Shown: one piece after another, positions 54,185 through 64,000 of the stretch
Layout of the letters: every line of letters starts with the position of its first letter
Numbering within the stretch: the first letter of the stretch is position 1
Made by a program: the position numbers and the translations under genes
The notes under the pieces: model-generated
Seen by the model: only the letters and a program-made list of their open reading frames with translations
What the model was told of the DNA's origin: nothing
Database searches by the model: none
Assembly: GCA_002007465.1 (NCBI GenBank)
Contig: LNAC01000066.1
Coordinates: 1,464,381-1,528,380 of the forward strand
DNA length: 64,000 nt
DNA from: Ailurus styani
Taxonomy: Eukaryota; Chordata; Mammalia; Carnivora; Ailuridae
Direction of reading: 5' to 3'

Positions 54185-54665
54185 AGTTAGGAGGTCTTTT
54201 TGCTTTTTCCCCTTTCTCCTTCTCCTTGCCTGGAATCTAGATTTGATGTCTGGAGCTGGTGGAAGACATGCTGCCCCTTGAAGATGGAAGTCACATGTTA
54301 ATGAAGACAGAACAAAAAGATAAAAGAAGCCTAGGACATAGTTTATATTCTAGAACTGCCATGACACCTATAGAAAGTCACCCTCCAGAATGCCCTAGAT
54401 GTGAGAGTAAAATAAATTTTCATGCTGTTGGGCACCTGGGTGGCTCAGTGGGTTAAAGCCTCTGCCTTCAGCTCAGGTCATGATCTCAGGGTCCTGGGAT
54501 CGAGGCCTGCATCGGGCTCCCTGCTCAGCTGGGAACCTGCTTCCTCCTCTCTCTCTGCCTACTTGTGATCTCTCTCTGTGTGTCAAATAAATAAATAAAA
54601 TCTTAAAAAATTTTTTTTTTCATGCTGTTAAACCATGTTAATTCAGGTTTCTGTTATTCACCCCA
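54185..54665 (+). mobile_element. Ancient interspersed repeat (as 16.5 kb) split by a SINE
   Basis: 'gatttgatgtctggagctgg', 'ccttgaagatggaagtcaca', 'agataaaagaagcctaggac', 'gtgagagtaaaataaatttt' and, after the SINE, 'aaaccatgttaattcaggtt' with 'tctgttattcaccccaaatg'. Same architecture as 16,500-16,860. Confidence 0.45.
54430..54616 (+). mobile_element. Young carnivore SINE, sense
   Basis: 13-bp perfect TSD 'ttttcatgctgtt' at 54,417-54,429 and 54,617-54,629 (the T-run makes the left edge fuzzy). Body 'gggcacctgggtggctcagt', 'ggtcctgggatcgaggcctg' and 'ctctgcctacttgtgatctc'. Confidence 0.96.
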
Positions 54666-54719
54666 AATGTCGTTCCTGGTTGATTCATCTTATGTGTCAT
54701 AAAATAAGAAGAGCAAACT

Positions 54720-54893
54720 GGTGCACCTGGGTGGTTCAGTCAGATTACTGGCTGACTCCTGATTTCGGCTCAGGTCAAGATCTCAGAGTAGTGGGATCGA
54801 GCCCCGTATCTGGCTCTGTACTCAGTGGGAGTCTGTTTCCTCTTCCTCTGCCCCCTCTCAAATAAATAAATAAAATCGTTTTTTAAAAAAGAT
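54720..54893 (+). mobile_element. Carnivore SINE (older), sense, left arm of an inverted pair
   Basis: 'ggtgcacctgggtggttcag', 'gtgggatcgagccccgtatc' and a shortened middle, then 'caaataaataaataaaatcg'. Confidence 0.92.
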
Positions 54894-54902
54894 CTTTTTT
54901 TT

Positions 54903-55112
54903 TAAATCTTTTTTTAAAAAAGGTTTTATTTATTTATTTGACACAGAGAGAGAGAGATCACAAGTAGACAGAGAGGCAGGCAGAGCGAAAGGGGGGAAGC
55001 AGGCTCCCCGCTGAGCAGGGAGCCCGATGCTGGTCTCGATCCCAGGACCCTGAGATCATGACCTGAGCGGAAGGCAGAGGCTTTAACCCACTGAGCCACT
55101 CAGGCGCCCTAA
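54903..55112 (-). mobile_element. Young carnivore SINE, antisense, right arm of an inverted pair
   Basis: Antisense SINE with 'gtagacagagaggcaggcag' and 'gagccactcaggcgccct'. It landed in or beside the A/T tail of the preceding SINE; the following 'aaataaataaatctta' repeats that tail, consistent with a TSD in SINE tail sequence. Confidence 0.93.
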
Positions 55113-55114
55113 AT

Positions 55115-56240
55115 AAATAAATCTTAAACAATATAAGAAAAGCAAGGGAAACATTCAATCAAGATGTTAAAAAAAAAGAGAGAGAACATAACATTTAAAT
55201 TCTATAGTCTTCTGGGCATGGTGCTCTATCTCTGGGGAGGGAATTATTGGCTGGGGCCATGGGATAACTGTGCCACTCAGGTTGCCTAGGAGGAGGATTT
55301 CTTGTAAGAGAAAGCTGCAAGACTCCAGCAGATTTCACCTGTGGCTTTCAAACACTTTGCCCTTTATGGCGATTATAAACTTGCATTATTTATCAGCACA
55401 GAATTTGCCTCGTCTATAGGAGAAATGACTGATCCTTGGAAAGTGTTTCCCATGTGGACCTGGGAGACTTTTCTGAATCTATTTCATGAAAAATGAAATA
55501 AGAAAGCATAACAAGTACAAGTTCATTCAAGTCGATCAACATCAATGCCACTTTCTCCAGAAGAAGCAGGAAAAGAGACCAGCAGAGAAGAAGGTAATAA
55601 AAAGCTCTTGGCTCTGCTTTCCTAATTATCCCTAATCCACTAAAGAGCTGGAAACATCTTACAAATGCTAATTAATTGAACCCCCTACCAGTCAAATGAT
55701 GAACCCGGGAAAGGGCCTCTCTCCTAACAAGTATGGACTGTGACAGAACAGGGCCGGCTGGAAATGGACGTCTAGCCAAGCAGGCAGCGTTTGAAGTCCT
55801 GTGGGGTCAGCTAAGAGTGAGAAGCACTACCAGGACTACAAGAACAAAGAGAGCACAGAGTCGAGAACTTCTAGAAAGGAGCATGTGTGTAGCCAGCGAC
55901 TATCTCTTCTTCAACCTATCTCCCATCCAGTTTCCAACTTCTGGCACACAGTGGAATAACCATAGTGAACCTTATTCTCAGAATCCCTTACCTTCCAGAA
56001 TTCTTCTGAGTTTTACCTCTGTCCTCTTTCAACCACCATCAGCACAAACACTTGCCAGAAATCATCTCATGACATTGTCCTATTTCCATGCTTCCCAAAA
56101 TGTTCTGCTTAATCGTGTTGTGTCAGACGTTGGAACCAACCACAATGCTTTTGGTCGCAAATAAAAGAAAATTCAACTCAGTGTAGCTTAAACTGTAAAG
56201 GGAATTTATCATTTCTGCTTATTTAACTGGAGAGTTCAAA
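55115..56240. other. Unannotated sequence
   Basis: The 143-codon frame at 55,733-56,164 (+) has no recognisable domain. No repeats recognised. Confidence 0.45.
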
Positions 56241-56255
56241 GGTATGTCAACTTTA

Positions 56256-56871
56256 TTTTTCTTAATTTTATTTTTTCAGTGATCCAAGATTCATTGTCAA
56301 TGCACCACACCCAGTGCTCCATGCAATACGTGCCCTCCTTAATATCCAGCACCAGGCTCACCCATCCCCCCACCCCCTCTTCTCCATTACCCTCAGTTTG
56401 TTTCTCAGAGTCCACAGTTTCTCATGGTTCATCTCCCCCTCCAATTCACCCCAAATTCACTCTTCCTTTCCTTCTCCTAATGTCCTCCATTTTATTCCTT
56501 ATGTTCCACAAGTAAGTGAAACCAAATGATAATTGACTTTCTCTGCTTGACTTACTTCACTCAGCATAATCTCCTCCAGACCCGTCCATGCTGATACAAA
56601 ATTTGGGTATTGATCTTTTCTGATGGCTGCGTAATATTCCATTGCATACATAGGCAACATCTTCTGCAGCCACTTTGGAAAACAGTGTGGAGATTCCTCA
56701 AAAAATTAAAAATAGAGCTATCCTATGACCCTGCAATTGCACTACTGGGTATTTATGACAAAGATACAGCTGTAGTGAAAAGAAGGGCCATATGTACCCC
56801 AATGTTCATAGCAGCAATGTCCACAATTGCCAAACTGTGGAAAGAGCTGAGATGCAATTCAACAGATGAAT
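56256..56871 (-). mobile_element. 5'-inverted (twin-primed) carnivore L1, TSD-bounded
   Basis: 56,256-56,650 is antisense L1 3' end (T-rich tail complement, 'gtgctccatgcaatacgtgc', 'accctcagtttgtttctcag', 'gcgtaatattccattgcata'). From about 56,655 the L1 is in sense and belongs upstream in ORF2 ('gcagccactttggaaaacag', 'cctatgaccctgcaattgca', 'ccatatgtaccccaatgttc'). TSD 'ggtatgtcaacttta' at 56,241-56,255 and 'ggtatgtcaatttta' at 56,872-56,886 (one mismatch). A single twin-priming insertion on the minus strand. Confidence 0.93.
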
Positions 56872-56889
56872 GGTATGTCAATTTTAAAC

Positions 56890-57165
56890 ATTGATTTAAG
56901 ATTAGGGCTCTGGCTCCATTTCTAGGCAGTTCTCTTGGTGTTAGTCTCATTCATTTGCTCTTTCCTTGGACTGATTTTTATTATTGTAACAAAATGCTAC
57001 AGCAATTTCTGGTGACACGACTATATATCACAGCATCCAAAGAAAGAGAGAGCCTCTTCTCCCACATGTCAAGCAAGTGTCTTGGGATTCATCCCTAACA
57101 AAATTGGGTTAGGTACCCATTCTTAAAAGAATGTTCAATCTAGTCCAAGAAATGGTGTGTGTGTC
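56890..57165. other. Unannotated sequence
   Basis: Nothing securely recognised. Confidence 0.35.
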
Positions 57166-57167
57166 AG

Positions 57168-57510
57168 CCTCAGCTAAGTCATGCTGTGGTAACAAATGGT
57201 CCCAAAGCCTCAGTGGTTTACAAAGCAACAAAGGTTTATTTGTCATTTAACTTTCCTGCTGGTAGTTGTGGATCAGCTGAGACTTCATCTATGCCCTCTT
57301 CATCGGGTGACTAAGACTGAAGGAGCAGTCAATTTCTAGGGTGTACTAATCTTATGGCAGAGGAGAAGTGTGACAGTAGAGCCACGTGCTGTCTATTCAA
57401 CCTTCCCTTGGAAATGACACATGTAAATTCCACCCACATTTTACAGGACAAAGCAAGTCATTACCTAGGGCTGTTATCAGTTGAATGGGAAATAAAATCC
57501 TTCTGTAAGA
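57168..57510 (-). mobile_element. Ancient LTR-like repeat (family not assigned)
   Basis: 'tgctgtggtaacaaatggtc', 'cctcagtggtttacaaagca', 'acaaaggtttatttgtcatt', 'ttatggcagaggagaagtgt' and 'aggacaaagcaagtcattac' match a common old mammalian LTR or retroelement read in antisense. I cannot name the subfamily. Confidence 0.4.
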
Positions 57511-57813
57511 AAATCCAGATGTGATGAGCTTGGATATATTTTGAAAATAATACAATTACTGGAAATGTTGTGTGCTGACTGGCTTAAACTAGGTTGTTCA
57601 TCTCTCAACCAATTACCAGGTAAGGGAGATAAGATTCTATTTGAGGGTTTATATCAAAGCCCACTCCTCGAAGTGGGAACGGGATCACTCACACCTAGAC
57701 CACATGGTCTATGTCACGAACAAATAAATAGGATAGTTTGGATCTTCATTGTACAGGTGAAAAAATTGAAGATTAAAGCAAGTATACCTGTTGAGGATTA
57801 GAAAGCTAGAATT

Positions 57814-58071
57814 CGGGAACACCTGCGTGGCTCAGTTGGCTAAGTTCCTGCCTTTGGCTTGGGTCATGATCCCTGGGTCCTGGAATTGAGCCCTGTATCC
57901 TGCTTTCTGCTCAGCAGAGAGCCTGCTTCTCCCTCTGCCTGCTCTGCCCACCACTCCCCCGCTGCTTGTGCTCTCTCTCTCTGACAAATAGATAAATAAA
58001 TAATCTTTTAAAAAAATAGAGAAAATAAAGTAAGCAAAAAAAAAAAAAAGAAAGAAAAGAAAAGAAAAGAA
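57814..58071 (+). mobile_element. Carnivore SINE with (GAAAA)n tail, sense
   Basis: 12-bp perfect TSD 'aaagctagaatt' at 57,802-57,813 and 58,072-58,083. Diverged head 'gggaacacctgcgtggctca'. The tail grew into poly-A plus (GAAAA)n at 58,037-58,071. Confidence 0.96.
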
Positions 58072-58084
58072 AAAGCTAGAATTT

Positions 58085-58390
58085 AAAGCCAGGTCATCTA
58101 AACTGATATTTAGTCCTTTCCACGATACTAGAAACTTTGAGTTTGTTACTATTGTCTCTAAAAATGCTATCCTTACTTAACTCATTCATTCGACTAATAA
58201 ACTTAATTAGCACAGGGAGGAATCATATAAGTAATTCACTATACTTCCCAGACAGTCACCATTCATAAAATAATTCACAGGTTCCAAATTCAAAAAAAAA
58301 AAAAAAGCAACCCAGAATCTGAAGACAAGGCCCAGAAAAACACAGTCTTCATCTAGGAAAACAGGCATCCTCAAGCAATGTGGTTTAAAA
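58085..58390. other. Unannotated sequence with a poly-A run
   Basis: An A14 run near 58,291. Nothing else recognised. Confidence 0.4.
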
Positions 58391-58401
58391 AATACACTTC
58401 A

Positions 58402-58617
58402 GGGCACCTGGGTGGCTCAGTGGGTGGTTAAAGCCTCTGTCTTCGGCTCAGGTCATGATCTCAGGGTCCTGGGTTCGAGGCCAACACTGGGCTCCCTGCT
58501 CAGCGGGGAGCCTGCTTCCTTCTCTCTCTCTGCCTGCTTCTCTCCCTATTTGTGATCTCTCTCTGTGTCAAATAAATAAATAAATAAATAAATAAATCTT
58601 TTTAAAAATAAAAGTAG
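58402..58617 (+). mobile_element. Young carnivore SINE, sense
   Basis: 10-bp perfect TSD 'atacacttca' at 58,392-58,401 and 58,618-58,627. Small insertion 'gtggttaaagcctctg' (GTG duplicated) near the head. (AAAT)n tail. Confidence 0.96.
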
Positions 58618-58639
58618 ATACACTTCACAAATTTCCACA

Positions 58640-59010
58640 AGATCAGTTTGACCATATCTCATAGATTAACCCAGCAATTTCATATGCAGGAACTTATCTC
58701 ATGGAAATAACCATGATTGAGTGCAAAAGTTTTTTTTAAAAGTAAGTAAATAAACTACAGGATGTTCAATGCAGCAAATTTTTAAACTCAAAATCCTAAA
58801 TATTGAAACTAAATATCCAAAAACATGGGATACATTAAGTAAACCGGGGAATATGCAATCAATAAAATACTGTGTAGCTATTGAAAAAGAATCGCATGCC
58901 TAAATATTTAATTACATAGAAAGATTTTTTGTAGCAAAAGCAAATTATCAAATGATGTATAAATAGGTTTCCTTTTATATTATGGTATTATAGAAGATTT
59001 GTTCTTTTTC
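58640..59010 (+). mobile_element. Old L1M 3' region fragment
   Basis: 'attaacccagcaatttcata', 'acttatctcatggaaataac', 'gaatatgcaatcaataaaat' and 'gcaaattatcaaatgatgta' read as a decayed L1 ORF2 end and 3' UTR. Confidence 0.6.
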
Positions 59011-59023
59011 TGTTTATGTTTCT

Positions 59024-59212
59024 TTTTTTTTTAAGATTTTATTTATTTATTTGATAGAGCACACAAGTAGGGGGAGCAGCAGGCAGGGGGAGAGGGAGAA
59101 GTAGGCTCCCCACTGGGGAAAGAGCCTGATGAGGGGTTCGATCCCAGGACGCTGGGATCATGACCCAAGTCGAAGGCAGACACCCAACTGACCTAGCCAC
59201 CCAGGCGCCCCT
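59024..59212 (-). mobile_element. Carnivore SINE (older), antisense
   Basis: 13-bp perfect TSD 'tgtttatgtttct' at 59,011-59,023 and 59,213-59,225. Older middle 'gggggagcagcaggcagggg'. Confidence 0.97.
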
Positions 59213-59229
59213 TGTTTATGTTTCTATTC

Positions 59230-60095
59230 AAATTTTCTATGTTAAACATGTATGAGTTTTATGCACTAAGGAAATAAACAGTGAAGTGTTCTTTTTTAAT
59301 GAATTGCCCTCCAAAACTAAAACCAAGAGAAGCCACTGGAGGCAGATCAGGTTAGCATCTGCAGAAGTAATAGGGCTCTAAGATTGTATTGTTGATTAGA
59401 CAAGATGTCTCTCACACATGATGGAGGAGATCAAAATATAACTCAAGCAACACGACAAGTAGCTCTGTGAGATCCAAGAACATGGGTCTAGAAAAATGAG
59501 AAACTGTGATTAAGAATGGTCATGGTGACTCTAGTACCGCCCACTGGAAAGGGTTGTAATTTTAATTGCCCTCATCAAAGATCAAGGCAGAATTTTACCC
59601 AGAGAGAAGACAATTTATCCAAATGTTCTGCTTGGTGCTGAAAAACAACAGCTTCCTTTCATTTAATCCTATATTGACCCAGTTACCTTCTGTTTGAATT
59701 TTCTCTTTCGTCAAGATGGCAACGCCCCATGTCAATGGCATGTTACTTTTCCTGCTAGAATGGTAAAAATTGTGCTCTAGACTGCCAGTTTTGGGGGTAG
59801 GGTAGGGGAGTGGGGGAATTTAGTCAAAGCCATTGTTTTTGGCAAGGTCATTTCAACCCAGGGTGAGTTAATTCCATTGAATGGAAGACCACCAACTGGC
59901 TTCTTTCTCTTTATTAATATTTCTACCTCCTTCTCTACCTGTGAAATTCCTAGTGCAATCAGATGTTTTGGCCAATGTTTGCAAAATGCTACCCTTTAGT
60001 TTCTTAAAACTTACATGTAGATGTTGTCTATGCTCAGTGATTTATTTAAACTATTTGCTTGAGCATCATAGAAAGGAAAATTAGAAGTGTGCCTC
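59230..60095. other. Unannotated sequence
   Basis: Nothing recognised. Confidence 0.4.
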
Positions 60096-60099
60096 CTCC

Positions 60100-60400
60100 G
60101 TCATCTGACCATACTTCCACCTACAGTGTATAAACCTCCGTTGGCATCACCCCAGCTTCTTGCATATCTGCATCACAGTGCCTCTTTGTTCACAATCTTC
60201 CTTCCATACCATATGTCAAAAATCCTTCTCAACCACCAATTCTCTTCCCCCAAATTTCTTAATTCTAGAATTCTAGTAAGGAATATCCTGTTAAGTAGAA
60301 GGTAGGCTCTATGAAGACAGGGACTTCGTTTTGTTCATTTCCATATCTTTATGGGTTCTTGAAAAGTGTGTTGCATTAGTGGATAATGCAAATTGCATAA
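60100..60400 (+). mobile_element. Possible L2 3' end
   Basis: 'gtaggctctatgaagacagg' with 'gacttcgttttgttcatttc' resembles the L2 'gtaagctccatgagggcagggac...tttgttca' signature. The part before it is unclear. Contains the palindrome 'ctagaattctag' at 60,265-60,276. Confidence 0.45.
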
Positions 60401-61018
60401 ATTAGTGTAACTGTCTTATTCCCAGCCTCCCCCCTCCCCTCATGGAGAGGAGAGGTGGGCAACACTCATCTGAATCTCTCGTGGGTCGCACGACACACAT
60501 TTAAACTCTTTATGCTAGTAATTTTCAAACATAAACCTAAGTAGAGATAATCGCTCCAGCCCAAATAACCCAGTTTTTATTTTAACCAGTAATTCTATAC
60601 CCAACAGTGAAAGTCTTGAGCAGTCGAAAAATGCATTCATACATGAACCAAGGACAGAGTGATTGCAGGGTACAAGATGATATTTGTATTCTGAGTGTTA
60701 CATTCCTCACCCAAAAGTCAAAACTTTTAATGGTTTCAAGTCCAGGTCCTAATTGAATGGATCAATTCAATGAAAGTTCCCAAAATGTTCCTTGGAGGAA
60801 GGAATTAGCATCAAAACTTCTTGTCGAAACATAACATACTAGTACCCCAGTTTTCAACATTATTTCCATAAATGCCACATCCTAAGGCTTTCCATTATAA
60901 TAGCAGAGCTTGATGCATTTTTTCTTTTTTTCAGTATTTAACTAATACATGTATTGAGGTATATATCTGTGAATGTAAATTATTTTTAAAAGGCTAAGAA
61001 GGTTTAATTATATACTGT
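60401..61018. other. Unannotated sequence
   Basis: Nothing recognised. Confidence 0.4.
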
Positions 61019-61115
61019 TTTTAAAAAATTGGAATGTAGTTGACATATAATGTTGTCTTAGTTTCAGGTGTATATTGCAGTGATTCGACCTGCACTTTTT
61101 CTTTTCCAGAAAAGT
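61019..61115 (-). mobile_element. L1 3' end fragment, antisense
   Basis: 'tttttaaaaaattggaatgt', 'agttgacatataatgttgtc' and 'ttagtttcaggtgtatattg' are L1 3' UTR sequence in antisense. Confidence 0.7.
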
Positions 61116-61193
61116 TTAAAAATAGGGCAGAGAGAACCACTAAGATTGTGCTAGGTGCTAACACATACTTACCAAAAATGTTTTTAAGAGAAA

Positions 61194-61440
61194 AATGATC
61201 AGAGAGGAAAACAAACCATAAGAGACTCTCAGCTATAGGAAACAAACTGAGGGTTGCTGGAGAAGAGGTGAGGGGGGATGGGGTAACTGGGCGATGGGCA
61301 TTAAGGAGGTCATGTGATGTAAGGAGCACTGGGTGTTCTATGCAACTGACGAATCACTGAACTCTACCTCTGAAACTATGGATACGCTATATGTTAATTA
61401 ATTGAATTTAAATAAAATAAAATGAAAAGAAAAGAAAAAT
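61194..61440 (+). mobile_element. 5'-truncated carnivore L1 3' UTR, sense
   Basis: 'aaccataagagactctcagc', 'gaaacaaactgagggttgct', 'gatgggcattaaggaggtca', 'agcactgggtgttctatgca', 'tatatgttaattaattgaat' and an A-rich tail to about 61,440. Confidence 0.9.
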
Positions 61441-61496
61441 AGAGTGAATGAAAAAGTAAATCCATGTCTCCAGACACTTCTATATTATTAAGTTTT

Positions 61497-61687
61497 TTTT
61501 TTAAGATTTTATTTATTTATTTTGACAAAGAGAGAGATTACAAGTAGGCAGACAGGCAGGCAGAGAGAGAAAAGGAAGCAGGCTCCCTGCTGAGCAGAGA
61601 GACCGATGCCGGCCTCGATCCCAGGACCCTGAGATCATGACCTGAGCCGAAGGCAGAGGCTTTAACCCACTGAGCCACACAGGCGCC
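61497..61687 (-). mobile_element. Young carnivore SINE, antisense
   Basis: 17-bp perfect TSD 'ctatattattaagtttt' at 61,480-61,496 and 61,688-61,704, one of the longest clean TSDs here. Contains 'acaagtaggcagacaggcag'. Confidence 0.98.
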
Positions 61688-61704
61688 CTATATTATTAAG
61701 TTTT

Positions 61705-63380
61705 AAAAGAAGTTCTGGCTCGAGACCATTCTTGGTGTATTTTTGACATATGCTACTTTTCTGTAACACAGAGACTTATTTTTGAAAATTTAATACACTG
61801 ATGGAGCTCGACAACGGATAATAGAATCTCACAGTTGAAAATACCATGAACAATATGATAGGTAAAATGGTCAACAAGGATGAGTATCCGAGGCCAGGGA
61901 AGGACGTGGTTCCTCGGAAGTGGACAACAGGCCAAGAACACACAGAACCTTCTCATTTCCCAGGGCCAGAAAGGCCTTGCTTTGGGCTATCCATTAAGCA
62001 ATTGGCAAGGGCACAGTGAAGATATGCATCCCCATGCTGAATGCTGAGGTGAGGTGATTTCCACACCTACTGCCCTAAAGCCCCTTCGTCCTTTTCTCTG
62101 GTCATCTCTTTCCTTTCCTAGCCATCTTTCATGAATCTGGAATATGTGTTTCCATCGTTCTTTCTTTCTTTTCTCTCTTCATTGCTGGAAGTGCATCTCA
62201 TCACAAATAAATCCTGATCCAGAGAGATATTCCCAGAAACACAATGAAGTCAGCACGGGAGTTTTCTGGAAGCCAGTAATCCCACATGGATTTCTAAATT
62301 ACTGGTATTAATAAATTTCCTCACCTCATTGCTTTCCCACATGACCCCATCCCCTGAGAGCCAACTCCTTTCCTTGACAGTTATTGATCCCTGCCATTCT
62401 TAGAGTTGCTTGATATAAGACACAGTAAGTTCCCAGTTCACTGCACAAGAAGAGGTAGCATTTAATGAATGGAAGGATAAAAGGAGTGGGCAGTAGTGAG
62501 CAAGAATGAAATCAGGCAGTCCGAAATTTGACTCGATGTGGCTGGAGGAAGACAGGAAGGAAAGAAAGCAGAAGCCAGGGAAGCAAGAGTCACCACAGGC
62601 TTCAAGGTGGATAAATATGAGACCAGCTCCCTAAGAATACAGTTGAGGACTTTTGTGCTTTCTTAGTGTACGGGACATCAGGTGCTAGACAAGGACTGGT
62701 CCCCTACAGAAGGTTCAAGGTGCTGCAGTGGAAATAATACTTGCATCATTTAACAAGTACCCCTGAGTACCTGCATGACCTCATTTCTCTCTTACAACAG
62801 AATCAACTCACATGGTTCTTAAATAAACTGATACAAAAAACTATATCCTGAGAAGTACTCCTACTATCTTTGTCCCCATCTACCCCCATTCCCACTCTTG
62901 CCCCTTATAGGTAACCACTTGGATTTGTCCCTTGTTTATCTGCCTAGTTCCTTAGTTTTTGCAGACAAAGAAAATAAATGAAAAAATATATTCTCATTTT
63001 CACCCAGGGAAAGTAGAATTACTCACACACAAGGACACCAAAGTTTAGAGGTGTAGACTATTCTTCCTCTGAGCTGATTTTTGGCTGGATGGTCAACAAC
63101 CCACTTACTTCTGGGTTTCTTGGCTTCGGGATCCAGCCTGAGGGTCAAGGGCCATGGGATTCAGCTGAAAGAGACTTCAGATTCTGAATTCAAGGACTCT
63201 GGTTGAGTTACCTGACTTAAAGGCTTAAAAATTTTTGCACCTTTGTCTTACAGTTCTAAGCAATCAAGGATCCAAGCTACCACTGTTGCCCGGAGCTAGA
63301 TGTTTCCGTGCACCCCTCAGTGAGTGTTCTTTTGTAAGTTTCTCTCCTAGAGGGAAAAGTCAGAATGTGGGTGCTTAGGA
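61705..63380. other. Mostly unannotated sequence
   Basis: No gene recognised. 62,820-63,000 ('ataggtaaccacttggattt') may belong to the old repeat also seen at 35.8 kb. Confidence 0.4.
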
Positions 63381-63382
63381 AA

Positions 63383-63480
63383 GGTTGTCAGATAAAATGT
63401 AAGAGTCCCAGTTAAGTTTGGATTTCAGACAAACAGGAATTTTTGAGTATAAGTGCATCCTGCGCAATATTTAAAAGCAT
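63383..63480 (+). mobile_element. Ancient interspersed repeat fragment (family not assigned)
   Basis: 'gttgtcagataaaatgtaag', 'cagttaagtttggatttcag', 'acaaacaggaatttttgagt' and 'ataagtgcatcctgcgcaat' follow a common mammalian repeat ('cccagttaaatttgaatttcagataaacaa'). Confidence 0.45.
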
Positions 63481-63484
63481 GCCC

Positions 63485-64000
63485 TGTCGTTGTCATTATT
63501 TGTTAAACTTCCCGGGCATAAGGAAGTGTAAGGAGCTGGGACTTATTCCTTGGTAGTAAAAAATCCCCGAAGTAGGACTCTTGTGTTCTAGATTTCATAG
63601 ACCTCGAGAATAGAGAAGACCTTTGGTTATTGTGGGGAAGATAGATTTTCAAAAGTTTTCTCAATCCCAACTGAACTGCCACCAGCAAAGCATGGGGGCA
63701 GTGAGACCCCACCTCGCCGGGGCACCGTTGCCAAGTCTTTGAATCTTCTGTTGCCATTAATTTAGCAGATGTACAATGACAGTTGCTTTAGTTGCTTTAG
63801 TCTTCATTTTCTTAATTATTTTAGAAGACCATATTCTCTTATGTATTTCTTTACTCTGCATGTTTTCCTTCATGCAAGAACATCCCTTTTATCCATTCAA
63901 GCTAAATTTGAAAGCTTTTCATAGATTAGTATAGATATCAGATGGCTGGCTGTCACATTCGATAAAAATATTTTCTGCCTTGCTTCTTAGCCTTTAATTT
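63485..64000. other. Unannotated sequence
   Basis: The 84-codon minus frame at 63,503-63,757 has no family features. Nothing else seen. Confidence 0.4.

Overview
The window looks like intergenic or intronic DNA from a caniform carnivoran, most likely a mustelid. The main evidence is about two dozen tRNA-Lys-derived carnivore SINEs (SINEC/CAN-SINE type: head 'GGGCRCCTGGGTGGCTCAG', a CT-rich middle, tail '(AAATA)n AAATCTT'), many still carrying clean target-site duplications (TSDs). Carnivore-type L1 3' ends and ancient mammalian repeats (MIR, L2, MER5A, MER20, MLT1-type LTRs, L1M) support this. The species call is inference; the repeat content is read from the sequence. I found no protein-coding exon, tRNA, rRNA or other gene that I can support. 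The longer open frames are the number expected by chance, or lie inside repeats.

Layout. 1-5.4 kb: unique DNA with old MIRs and two DNA-transposon fossils (MER5A, MER20). 6.05-7.37 kb: a strong CpG island broken by a 600-base run of N. It is the only good promoter candidate, and its core is missing. 7.4-14 kb: MIR, L2, an old LTR, an old L1 and the first two SINEs. 14.9-19.2 kb: three places where a single N separates two near-identical copies of the same 147-256 bp. These look like unmerged haplotypes or contig overlaps, and one carries the edge of a SINE, so a SINE insertion polymorphism may be hidden there. 19.9-30.6 kb: an L1 ORF2 fragment, SINEs, L2, an MLT1 LTR and a twin-primed (5'-inverted) L1. 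30.6-37.8 kb: mostly unique sequence with MIRs. 37.8-48.7 kb: dense retroelement nesting. One old L1M (43.9-48.7 kb) contains three SINEs, two short L1 3' ends and an MLT1 LTR with its 5-bp TSD. 48.7-53.4 kb: SINE-free, old repeats and a (CCAT)n microsatellite. 53.4-61.7 kb: SINE-rich, with a second twin-primed L1 bounded by a TSD. 61.7-64 kb: mostly unrecognised.

No genes were found that work together here. The value of the window is structural: a hidden promoter gap, assembly duplications, dated nested insertions and candidate polymorphic SINEs. I do not see a novel biological system, and the findings should be read with that in mind.
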